Assembly: GCA_026874595.1 (NCBI GenBank)
Contig: CM049308.1
Coordinates: forward strand, 48,553,327 to 48,617,326
Direction: 5' to 3'
Origin: Sipunculus nudus
Taxonomy: Eukaryota; Annelida; Sipuncula; Golfingiida; Sipunculidae
DNA length: 64,000 nucleotides
The notes beneath the pieces were generated by a model. That model did not search any database. It saw only the letters and a program-made list of their open reading frames with translations, and was not told the origin of the DNA. The position numbers and the translations under genes are program-made. Of the stretch, positions 37,653-47,349 are shown in pieces; position 1 is the stretch's first letter, and each line of letters starts with the position of its first letter.

Positions 37653-37716
37653 CTGGGTCATCCCGAGCTTCAAACTTGGATGTGATAGCCACTTGATCAT
37701 TTCCTCTCCCAACAAT
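37653..37716 (-). CDS. ERCC2: XPD exon, residues ~494-515
   Basis: A 64-bp exon in phase 0-1, encoding [20 protein letters not shown] and then P. It matches human [20 protein letters not shown]. The acceptor is TTCATGTTTTCAG. The donor GTACCA is poor. A 30-bp tandem array starts about 14 bases into the intron, and its units resemble the exon end plus donor (GATGACCCAG|GTACC against GATGACAGTACAAC). Reading through this donor gives TAA after two codons. Confidence 0.93.
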
Positions 37717-37925
37717 CTGAAAACATGAAGGGATCTTACACCATGGATTCTGAATTTTACATTAACAGAACATGTCCTACAGCATGAGTTATCACCATTT
37801 TTGTCCATTTATGATCTGTTTTGAAGTGGTAATAACATTTTTTGGTGAGCAGACAATTATCCGCCTTTCATCATATTTAAACTATTGATATGCTAAACGA
37901 AATACTAACAAAATCCTAACACAAA

Positions 37926-38775
37926 TACAAGTTACCCATGGGTCATGATGCTCAGCTGACTGACATGTTAATTTCGAGTTTGATACTAGATCCATCTATG
38001 TACATAAGCAAGTACATGTAATTTTCCCAAAAGAGGTCATTGTAACCTATTCACCCATGTAGAGATCAATCCAATGATTAAAATATAAATACAGGAGCCT
38101 TTGTATCAAATTTCTACTTATTCTGGGGTGCCCAAACATGCCAAATAACCCAGAGAATATGAGTCACAGTGACTTAGTTTCAGGTTTCCATAGGGTACTT
38201 TCGAGGACCTCCCTGGATGTCAAGTAAGGAGTTTCTAGGTATGATGGTTACGATTTGTGCCCTGTTAAAGGAAGGTCTCTCATCTGACAGGTGGGGGAAA
38301 TGTGTAAAGATGTTAGAAAATACAGGTGGCACCACCAATCTTCAGGAACTGATATAACTGCCAAAGATCAATACTCCTGACAAGATTCATGTCAATCATG
38401 AACCTCTGAATCAAATTTTTACCTAGACACATTTACAAGACTATAACTATAATTCAGCTGATTTGACCTTGAAGATCCTTGTCAAGGTAACCAGGTTTCA
38501 AACTTGCCCGAGAACTTGGCAGGAACAATTGGTGTACCAAATTTGAGGACAAAATATGAAAATCTTCAAAAGTTATTGGGTTAAAAAAAATTTTACATTT
38601 CAGCAGATTTGACTTTGAAGATGAAGGTCAAGGTCACCTGGTTTCAAATTCTTTCGAGAATTTGGTAGGAACAATGAGTGTTAAAAACTTTGGAGGAAAA
38701 TATGTAGCCCTTCAAAAGTTATCACGTTCTCAAAACAATAACTATAATTCAGCCAAATTAACCTTGAAGATCTTG
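37926..38775 (+). mobile_element. Family A2 fragment with 5' end
   Basis: The 5' terminus CAAGTTACCCATGGGTCATG plus GCTCAGCTGA leads into an A2 module (CAGGTGGCACCACCAATCTT). Then come GACCTTGAAGATCCTTGTCA and AAGGTCAAGGTCACCTGGTT blocks, and the sequence joins an A1 body near 38775. Non-coding. Confidence 0.6.
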
Positions 38776-39123
38776 GAAAAAGAGAGAGAGGCTCTCTGTG
38801 GTAGTACTGCAGACAGCCTACCCAGATCACCTAGACAGAGCTGGCCTGGAGTGAAGAGATTACTTTTAACACTCTGGGGAGCTGAGAGCTGGCTCTGAGT
38901 ACACACCAAACCAATGGCTTGATGTAAACCATACTTGACATGGTGCTTAGAAACCTGAATAAAATCTAAAGTTTTGATCAATTGGTTTCAAATTTAAGAT
39001 TTGACCAGATGAAATACTTATGTGAACATACTGTGAAAATGGTATGGAATCCACAGCACTTACAGGGAAAAAATGTGCCATGGTCAAGTTTAGGCAAAAT
39101 TAAAGGTACTGATTTTATATTTA

Positions 39124-39457
39124 GGCCAAAAAAATAAAAGGTATGGTTCTCAGGCACCGCCCGCATCAATTTTAAACCCCCGCATCAAAAATTTTTATTT
39201 TTATTTTCCAAAGTGAGTTACCAATTTTGAACTACAGCCGCTCTGACATTTCTTTCAAGAAGATAAAATCATACACTTTCCTTTGTTATGTAGTACTTTT
39301 ACTTGTTTAGCAAAATAAATCTGATATTATCATGCTTTTACCTTATCATTTGACATTTTTATCGAAACATACCAAAAAATTAAAAATAAAAAAAACGCCT
39401 GCCGCATTGATTTCTAAAAAAAAGTGCCTGAGAACCATACCTTTTTTTATTTTGGCC
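39124..39457. mobile_element. Harbinger-like MITE with TTA target duplication
   Basis: A 334-bp element whose ends are inverted repeats of about 34 bp: GGCCAAAAAAATAAAAGGTA... at the left and the reverse complement (...TTTTTATTTTGGCC) at the right. They share GGTATGGTTCTCAGGCAC exactly. It is flanked by TTA on both sides (39121-39123 and 39458-39460). Removing the element and one TTA restores the A1 sequence ATTTTATATTTATGCTAATA. A TTA duplication with GGCC termini fits PIF/Harbinger non-autonomous elements. No coding. Confidence 0.85.
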
Positions 39458-39647
39458 TTATGCTAATAACTTAAAAAAACTGCAAAATTCAGATATAATT
39501 TTTGGTATACATTTGAATCTTGATACAATAAAGTTATATCCCCTGAAAAAGTCTCTAGTTAGCAATTCTCATTATTAGGGGAGTAAATACATTTCCTGAC
39601 TTTTTACAAAGTGCATTATGTTCAAGCCCATATGTTAAAAAAAACTA

Positions 39648-41075
39648 GAATAAGGGTAGTCGACAAGCGACTACGTGTATCCGCCAAAATAAGAGTGGAA
39701 CGGGTAAAGTGAGGCATGGATTGAGTGGCAAGGGAAAATAGAGTGAGGTGTGTTGCATATTAGCATGGATGTCTGCAGCAGAAATGTGTATGTAGGTTGC
39801 ACCACCTACCACAAAATCCAGAAAGCTGTTCAAGTTGTACACATATGCAACATTTTAGGTAATTTAAGTCAAACCACATGTGTATGAGTGATTTTATCCC
39901 ACAGCAGACAAACAGAAGGACTTGTGCAAGAATGGTGGCAGGTGGCGCCACCAATTTTGTGTATGATTAAGAGCTGTGTGAGATATACACATGCAAAATT
40001 TCAGGGGGATATGTCCAACCAGTTCTGAGATATAAGCCTGAATGTCTGCAGCATTAACATAAATGTAGGTTGCGCCACCTGCCAAAAAAATCGAGAAAGC
40101 TATCCAAGATGTATAAACACGCAAAATTTTAGGCAGATAAGTCAAACCACTACAGAGATATGAGTGATTTTAGCCCACGGCAGACAAACAGATGGACGGT
40201 TTGCAAAAATGGTTGCAGGTGGCCCCTCCAGTTTTGTGTATGATAAAGAGCTATGTGAGATCTATACACATACACAATTTTGGCCCAATCAGTCAAACAG
40301 CTCCATAGATATGAGCTTGGATGTCGGAAGCATAAACTAGAATGTAGGTTGAGCCACCTGTCATAAAATCAAGAAAGCTGTCCAAGATGTATAAACCTGC
40401 AAATTTTTAGGCAGATATGTCTAACCACTGCCAAGATATGATTGATTTTAGCCCACGGCAGACAAACAGACAGACACTGTGCAAAAATGGTTGCAGGTGG
40501 CACCACCAGTTTTGCATATGATAAAGAGCTATGTGAGATCTATACACATGCAAATTTTCAGGAAGATACGTCAATCCAGTCTGGAGATATAAGCATGGAT
40601 GTCTGCAGCGTGAACGTGAATGAAGGTGGCGCCACCTGTCAAAATCAAGAAAGCTATCCAGGATGTATACGCATGCTGAATTATCAGGTGAATTAGTTGA
40701 ACCACTGCAGAGATATGAGTGATTTTAACCCAAGGCGGACAAACAGATGGACACTGTGCAAACATGGTTGCAGGTGGCACCACCATTTTTTGTGTATGTT
40801 ATAAAGCTATCCAAGGGCTACATTTGTACAAAATTTTTTTCTGATCAGTCAAACGGTTCCCAAGATATATGGGTTTATGTGTGGAAACAGACGCACAAAT
40901 GGACACTGGGCAGACAGGATAGGTCAGAGGTCAACGCCAATAGGTTAGGCACCAGTTCACATGTGACCTGATAATTGGTGTAAGTTTTGGGAAAATCAGT
41001 CCAGTAGACTTAGAGGAGTTCTCCTGAAAAGAAGGCTGTGGTGGCGGTGGCAGAACTATGTTTTGGCGGATACAA
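39648..41075 (+). mobile_element. Family E element with internal ~280-bp units
   Basis: The left end is AACTAGAATAAGGGTAGTCG / GTGTATCCGCCAAAATA; the right end is ATGTTTTGGCGGATACA, an inverted copy. The interior carries about four diverged units of the 280-bp repeat (GAGCTATGTGAGATCTATAC, GGTGGCGCCACC) and a final CCCAAGATATATGGGTTTAT to GTTCACATGTGACCTGATAA part. It is inserted in an A1 repeat between TTAAAAAAA and ATCACACAATACTGG. Non-coding. Confidence 0.68.
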
Positions 41076-41145
41076 TCACACAATACTGGCCTAATTTCAG
41101 GCATGTACATAGCAAATGTATAGAGTGTAAATGTATTAATATATA

Positions 41146-41895
41146 TGTAACGGGTCGATCTTAAACGCGTCTGGTTCGTCGATCTTAAACTTTTCTGGTT
41201 TGTTTCCGGAGTTCACCCTCAGGGATTTGCCTTATTTCTTCAATCATTCCAGGCTGGATTTCCTGCTACAGATTTGGTCATGTTTTACATAACAACAGAG
41301 CAGGTAATAGCAGGAAATCTTGTTGTAGAGACGGCATTCTGCTCTTACTGTTGGTCGTGACAGTACGCCATTTCAACTACTTTGTCTCTGTAGTTACTGT
41401 AGGCGAGTTATTATTTTTTCTTATTTTAACCACCTTTATAACTCTGGTCTCTAAATAGTCTCTAAATATATGCTTTAATGTAAATCTAACATTGACTCCA
41501 TTTTGCTCTCGTGCTTAAACATGGTCTCTGTTTTGGTTTCGAGCTTTTACTGTTTCCGTATTATTCCCTGTAACCGGACTTCACTTTTGCTCATGTGCAT
41601 AAAATACACGCATGCTAATGTTTTCTTCATGTATTTGTTAATTTTAAATATGCAAATATGTATCTCAGTATGTCTTTGTGTATGGTAAAACGTGTATATA
41701 AAGGCATTCCACTCTAACTGTTAGTCGTGGCAGCACGCCATTACAACTATTTTGTCAATGTTGTTGTTGTAAATGTATATACCACCGCTGGGCAACATCT
41801 TCCTGAAAGGTAAAGGTGGGGTTTTTTTATAGTCTGATATCACAGACGGTGTCAGTCTCATCCGACTCTGAACACATATTTACGACCCCCTTACA
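41146..41895 (+). mobile_element. Candidate solo LTR
   Basis: A 750-bp block from TGTAACGGGTCG to CGACCCCCTTACA, with TG...CA ends and a 12-13-bp imperfect terminal inversion, flanked by AT-rich TATAT on both sides. It holds a TATA-like GTGTATATAAAGGCATTCC and two copies of a GGCATTC..CTGTTRGTCGTG block (near 41331 and 41703). It interrupts the A1 block TGTATTAA|ATACGATCAAAG. No internal retroelement genes lie next to it, hence 'solo'. The class is inferred from the ends only. Confidence 0.55.
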
Positions 41896-42187
41896 TATAT
41901 ATTAAATACGATCAAAGTCAGATCAGTGTTTTGATATTAGGCAGTCTTGAAGTGTAACAATGGGTTTTTAATGGAAAATTAAAGTTTTTTCTTAATATCT
42001 CAAAGGAACTTAGTCCTAGTGACCCAATTTTCACTATGGTAACAACATGCCAAATTTTGGATTCGTACTGGTCAACAGTTTCAAAACGTGCCCTATTAAC
42101 AGAAGGCTGGACGATGGACAAAGGACCATGACTATAGCTCAGATGACTTATTTTGTTCCTGGAGTTGAAAAAACAAGTAAAACTTAC

Positions 42188-42289
42188 CATTGGACAAATA
42201 CACTGCCGAGCAAGAGTCATGGTAAAGGAAGCCATGTTGACCGGCCTGAAGTCAAGGATCTTTGGATACATGTCCAGAGGGGACAAGGT
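42188..42289 (-). CDS. ERCC2: XPD exon, residues ~460-493, motif III end, start of helicase domain 2
   Basis: A 102-bp exon in phase 0-0. It encodes [20 protein letters not shown], then [14 protein letters not shown]. Human XPD has [34 protein letters not shown] here; Leu461 is conserved. The acceptor is TTCTTTCTTCCACAG and the donor is GTAAGT. About 40 bases below the donor lies the truncated 3' end of a family A1 repeat (to about 42150), so the following 4.5-kb intron starts in repeat almost at once. Confidence 0.96.
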
Positions 42290-43551
42290 CTGTGGAAGAA
42301 AGAATGTGTTATCCCAATTAGAAATTACTACACACCAACAGTCACGTGACAAAGAGACACAACACCTGCTACCTGCAACTCACATATACATCAGTCACAT
42401 GATTAATATCACCGACAAATTTGGAGCTGTAAGTTAAACTCTTTTGTATCCATTTCTGGGATAATTTATTAACAGACATTATTCACACAACACCAAAAAT
42501 TGAAATCAGTCACCCACTATTAAAAAAATATTGGTCAGATTCTGTTCAACATTGCAAGCTGATGGTTTGAAAGGTATATTTAAGGCACATTATTTCAAGT
42601 ATATGCTCCTAGGCTACACTGTCCACCAACCTTGAACACTGAGAACAGTTTGACTTTAAGAGTGCTCAAATTATGTTTATGCCCTATAGCTTGCACAATG
42701 AGATCACTGTGACCTAATTTTGGGCTTTAAGGAAGTAATGACCTCCAAAGTTCTTAAGTTAAAAAGTTTCTGGGTAAAGCAGGTATGATCTGTGCCATGC
42801 CAATGGATGATTCAACAGCTGAAGGAACAGACTACCAAGAAAGGACCACTATACAGATGACTTTCAGTCTACTGAGCTAGTAATATTCAACAATGAGTCA
42901 CTTGTTGTTTTTGTAGTATATTAAATCAGGTATATTCATAAAATGACTGTATGACATCTGCAGTGTGTTATGATGTAAACTGTGTAAATGTGACCATACA
43001 AATGTGGAAGCAGCTACTGCTCCTGAGATGACTGACTTCAGTTGGCACTGTAAAGCCTGTCACACTAAGCAAAATATCACCCATCAAATACAATTTATAT
43101 ACCGGTAGCTCTGCCCACAGCTGAAAGCTAAAAGAATGTCAATTACAAAAGCTAGTTTTAGGTAGCATCCCTGGCAAAAAACAATCAATTTAAAATAAAT
43201 CCAAAAGGTGTATTAAATGCACATGAGACATCATAAACTATGTCATTTTAAACCTGGAGTAGAGTCCTTTCTGATAGTATATGTATTTATGAAATCCATA
43301 TTCATTTCATATGAAAATTTTACATTTTCAAAAATTCTGAATTTTTAAATGGTCATAATTTTGACAAACCATTAACAGCAAACCACTTTTTAGTAGATTA
43401 ATATTTAACTATATGACAGTATGTCAAAACATTTTTTTTTTTGTTTACCTCTATCCTGTTTCTTTCATGATTAAAAATACGATTTAAACTTTTTTTATTG
43501 AATCAAAACTTAAAGATACAATTCTAAGTTGTGAAAAAAACATGAGAAAAA
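42290..43551. other. Intron with one degenerate A2 piece
   Basis: About 42655-42885 is a worn A2 module (CACTGTGACCTAATTTTGGG to GACTTTCAGTCTACTGAGCTA). The rest is AT-rich intron with nothing recognised. Confidence 0.5.
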
Positions 43552-45361
43552 TCAAGGGACTCATGGGTCATGGTGCTCAGCTGAAGTTGACCTTGAAGAT
43601 AAAATTCTAAATTAATATCAAATTGAGATAAAGTCTCAGAGGAAAAGGTAAAATAGGCCATGGATGGTTGATATAATTGGTTTGAATTGATGAGTACTGA
43701 ATTTGAATTGTTGCAAATAATATTTTGTGATCTGACCATTTGACAAATTGTTAAAAATTTAGCAGCTGACACATTAATTCATTAGCTCTTAATTTTTTTA
43801 TTATACAAAATTTCTTTATCAATCTATAAACTTTATACATTTACAATATAACTAACATCACCAGTTCACAGGTGCAAGGACTCAATGGTGGTGGTGGTGG
43901 GGGGGGGAATGGAGGGAGTAGCAACATCTCTACATATACATAACGGAAATGAAATTTTATTCATTAGTGCTTACAGGGAAAAAAGTTGATTTATAATTAC
44001 TAAATATTTAAAATGGATAGACAGACAGGTAGACAAACAAAGCTGAAACTTTTATTTCCCAAGCTGCTGAGGCAGGAAAATAATGATCAAATGGATTAGA
44101 TCCTTATTTTTTTTTATTATTTCATTTTTTTTTCGAGTTTATAAATTTTATACATTTGCAATATAACATATTTATGAATATATCAGTTGATTCACACTTC
44201 TTATTTGCATCACAATGTATCCCTAATTTTGCTTATATAACATCGCATTAAGCAAATAGATGTATTCCATTTATTTTATCACAAATATATATGTTTTATG
44301 AACATGCAAAACATATTTAAAAATATAACTTGATTCAGAAATTACAATTTTAAATTGCTCCTTTATTTATCCATAATTTGGCTCATTTATTATCATTTTA
44401 TGCTTCCAGGTATATGGTTTAATCATATTCAATTTGTTATAATTATTTAAAAGGAAATTAATTTTTTTTTAAATGTTACATTACCACAACATGGCATTAT
44501 GGATTACTTCTTGATTTTAGAACAGTTTTGAGCAATGGAGTGGAAATAGGTTTAAAATTAAGGAAATACATTTCAAACAAAAACAATTTTTGTATTACGC
44601 TTGGTGGTTGGGGTGATATGAGAATAAATGTATACTGCTCCCCCTGCTCCCCAGTGACCCATTACCAATCAGGTGAGCAGAGAGAGCTGCACTGAATGAC
44701 CTCCAGTGACCAAAGTAGACTTCTTGACAATGCAAATGAATAGAATAAGAGCCTCCAAAAAATTCAATAACTAGCCTAATTTTGGAACTTTTATTTTCAA
44801 ATATCAGATTTTAACAGATTAAATGCATATTTGTACATATTGTGTGACATTTAAATCCACAGTACTTACATGAGAAAAACATGCCGTTGGGATACCGGTT
44901 TTATATTTATGCTAATAACTTAAAAAATTTGCTAAGTTCTGATCTGATGAAGTTATATCCCTGAAAAAAACTCTAGCTTCAACAATTTTCATGTTAAGTG
45001 AGTAAATACCTTACCTGATTTTTTTTACAAGTGCTTTATGTTTAGGCCCATTACTTGAAGAAATTACACAATACTGACCATATTTCTGGTATGTACATAG
45101 GAAATAATTAGAGGAATATTTGTATTAAATATGATAAAAAACAGATCAGTGGTTTTGATGTTAGGCAGTCTTAACAACTGGTTTTATATGGGAAATTGAG
45201 GTCTTTCCTTATTATCTCGAAGGAACGAAGTCAATGATCAAATTTTCGATATGGTAGGAGAACTTAGGGACATCTTACCTTATGCTGAATGTTGGATTTT
45301 TAGGTCATGCTTTAAAACATGCCCTGTTAACTGGTGACTAGCCGGACAATGGACCATTACT
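43552..45361 (+). mobile_element. Family A5 repeat
   Basis: The 5' terminus CAAGGGACTCATGGGTCATG / GCTCAGCTGA is followed by TTGACCTTGAAGATAAAATT, collinear with 2153-4073. The 3' part is A1-like (GGTTTTGATGTTAGGCAGTC) and ends at a degenerate terminus (GGACAATGGACCATTACTAT). A GTGG/G run lies near 43890-43907. Non-coding. Confidence 0.65.
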
Positions 45362-45490
45362 ATGCACATTTATAAAGTAATCTACCTCATGAAAATTTAT
45401 ACAGTTATCTTCCTCGTGAAAATTTATACAGTTATCTTCCTTGTGAACTTTTAAACAGTTATCTTCCTCATAAATGTTTACACACTAATC
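45362..45490. repeat. 27-bp minisatellite, ~4-5 units
   Basis: Units of about 27 bp (GAAAATTTATACAGTTATCT plus TCCTCGT) lie about 70 bp downstream, in gene sense, of the donor of the 45.6-kb XPD exon. The unit does not resemble that exon end. Confidence 0.75.
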
Positions 45491-45560
45491 TATGTTTTCT
45501 AAGCAAGACATCGTACATTCATTATATCAAAAGCTGTATATTTTTTTCATCAGATATTAC

Positions 45561-45700
45561 CCCTGAAGTGATCACTACAGACTGGAATCGATCAAAGACT
45601 GGCTTGACTGCTATGGATGCATCCATACAGCTGAAATGCATGATGGGATTTGGTACTGTAGGTGTCCTGTCATCAAATGGCTCGATAATCAAAGTGAAAC
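45561..45700 (-). CDS. ERCC2: XPD exon, residues ~413-459, motif III start
   Basis: A 140-bp exon in phase 1-0. It encodes [20 protein letters not shown], then [19 protein letters not shown] and SVVITSG. It completes helicase domain 1 and begins motif III (TSG|T). The acceptor is GTCCTTACAG. The donor GTAATA is less typical. The opposite strand also has a 77-codon open frame here; it is a shadow, because the minus-strand reading is conserved XPD with exact splice phases. Confidence 0.95.
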
Positions 45701-45839
45701 CTGTAAGGACAGAGAATGATGGTAGCCATCAATATGTAACCACAAGGCACAGAGCACCAATACCCACAATGCCAACTGGATCCCTTGAGATTCTAGACTG
45801 ATAACATGATGAAACCCCTCTCTAAATTGGCTTTAACAA

Positions 45840-46520
45840 GTAATTAACCTAACCACCACAGCCCACATGCTCTGCCCTTTTTAACTGCCGGTGCCGCAAA
45901 GGTTTCCGTAGAACTCCTCTGTGCCAGGAATTATGATTTGGTCACACGTGAACTGCTGCGCCCTCATTTTGGGTTGACCTCGGACCTTTCCTCTCTGCAC
46001 AGGTTGTGCCATCTACTATCAGGTCACAGCTGCGATAATGCTAAAATGATGTTAAGGCAATAACTTGAAAACAATTTCAGGTAGGGTCACCAAACCTGCA
46101 CCTTTGATGCACCTTATCAAGCACTAAGTCTAGTTTGGACATGGATGACCCTGACTCATTTTTCAAGGTCACAGCAGTGATAATGCTACAATGATGTAAA
46201 TGCAAAAACTCAGGTAGAACAATTCAGGTAGAGTCACCAAACCTGAACCATTGATGCACCTTATCAAGCGCTACGTCAAGTTCAAATGTGAATGACCTTG
46301 ACTCATTTTTCTTGGTCACAGCAGCGATAATGCTAAAATGATGTTAACAAAATCGAAAACTATAATCATGTTCATGTGGTAGATATCCATGCTAATATGC
46401 AACACATCTCACTCTATTTCCCTGTACCACTCATTCCATGCCTCACTACACCCGTACCACTCTGATTTTGGCAGATACACTTAGTCGCTTTCAACTACCC
46501 ATATCTAGTTATGCTAATGA
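45840..46520 (-). mobile_element. Family E element, inverted relative to 39.6 kb
   Basis: Its right end (TTTGGCAGATACACTTAGTC ... CCCATATCTAGTT) is the reverse complement of the left end of the 39648 element. 45925-46000 (CACACGTGAACTGCTGCGCC, GGTTGACCTCGGACCTTTCC) is the reverse complement of its right part. The interior differs: about two and a half units of a ~150-bp repeat (GGTCACAGCAGCGATAATGC, GTCACCAAACCTG, GCACCTTATCAAGC). With the 39.6-kb copy it forms an inverted pair around two XPD exons. Confidence 0.65.
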
Positions 46521-47177
46521 GCTCCCATAATGCTCATATACGGAAGGCCTTCCATGGCCATGGTTGCAAGATCTGTTAACAAGACAATAGTGATGTCACA
46601 AAGGTCGATGAAGTATGATGTCGCATTGACAGACGTCATCAGCTAGAATTACTATATCTCTGTTCTCCTGGAATGAATATATTGCAATAATTGTGAAGTG
46701 TCTTGCCATATTTTGGATTATTTCTCTCATACTTACATGCCAGGTGAGACATTATTATACAGTCGGTAGTCTGTAGAATGGCTTCTGCAACCTTTTCCCT
46801 TGAACATTTTATAGTGTCTCCTCTGTATAAAAAATATCCCGGAAAACATGTCGACACAGATACTGGTACAGACTACACATGTTCTGTTTGGGAGAGTCAC
46901 CCAAATAATGCAAATTTTGCGCTAATCGGGTGATTGACTCTTCACATTGCCCAGGGTAACTTGATGATTGCTCACAGTTGCTCTGCTCATGATTATTCAA
47001 TGGATGAATATGCTATTAAGGTCACATAGAGTTCATAGATAGGTCAATTATGCTTTAACTTCATGGCATACTTCTGATCAGCTTTAGGGTTAAAATGTAT
47101 CCAGCTGAAGTCTTTTTGTTAATGCAAAATAAGCAAACCTTTAACTTTAAACAAAAGAAAACCTCAGTGCCACCAAC
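46521..47177. other. Intron, nothing recognised
   Basis: Intron between the family E element and the 47.2-kb exon. Short minus-strand open frames here show no recognisable similarity. Confidence 0.45.
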
Positions 47178-47296
47178 CTTTAGCATATGTGCTGACCAAG
47201 GTGGCAAAATTGGAAATAAGAGTTAGCGGAGAGAAGTCTTGGATGTCTGTGAGCTCTAACGTTCTGAGGAGGGACCGCAGCCGTTCTGCGCAGAAC
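47178..47296 (-). CDS. ERCC2: XPD exon, residues ~373-413, end of Arch domain
   Basis: A 119-bp exon in phase 2-1. It encodes [20 protein letters not shown], then [19 protein letters not shown]. It is nearly identical to human [15 protein letters not shown]...[20 protein letters not shown]. The acceptor is CATTTCTCAG and the donor is GTTGGT. The intron on its 5' side is almost entirely the minisatellite seeded by the previous exon; only about 50 bases of ordinary intron precede this acceptor. Confidence 0.96.
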
Positions 47297-47349
47297 CTGA
47301 GAAATGATATATCATAACATATTATAACATATCACTGACATATAAGAGA

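Larger units (their letters stand above)
38776..42150 (+). mobile_element. Family A1 repeat holding three different insertions
   Basis: A1 blocks GAGGCTCTCTGTGGTAGTAC, GTGCCATGGTCAA and TATGTTCAAGCCCATA, and the 3' part TTGATATTAGGCAGTCTTGA to ACTATAGCTCAGATGACTTA, are separated by a Harbinger-like MITE (39124-39457), a family E element (39648-41075) and a candidate LTR (41146-41895). At each break the A1 sequence continues as in intact copies. The 3' terminus is truncated about 40 bases before the XPD exon donor at 42188. Confidence 0.72.

Noticed and set aside
37281-37808. Opposed open frames of 175 and 143 codons (VQNMMTVQLHIQ and CTVIMFCICR repeats)
   Set aside because: By-products of a 30-bp intronic minisatellite; the true coding frame here is the 64-bp XPD exon.
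41503-41688. 61-codon frame inside the candidate LTR
   Set aside because: Hydrophobic-looking but short, with no retroelement motif; treated as non-coding LTR sequence.
45568-45801. 77-codon plus-strand open frame that looks like a terminal exon (acceptor-like TTTTTTTCATCAG before it)
   Set aside because: The minus strand of the same bases encodes conserved XPD residues 413-459 with exact splice phases, so the plus frame is antisense shadow.
42290-47177. An apparently missing XPD exon (residues 413-459)
   Set aside because: At first not visible; found on the minus strand at 45561-45700. The gene is complete across the window.
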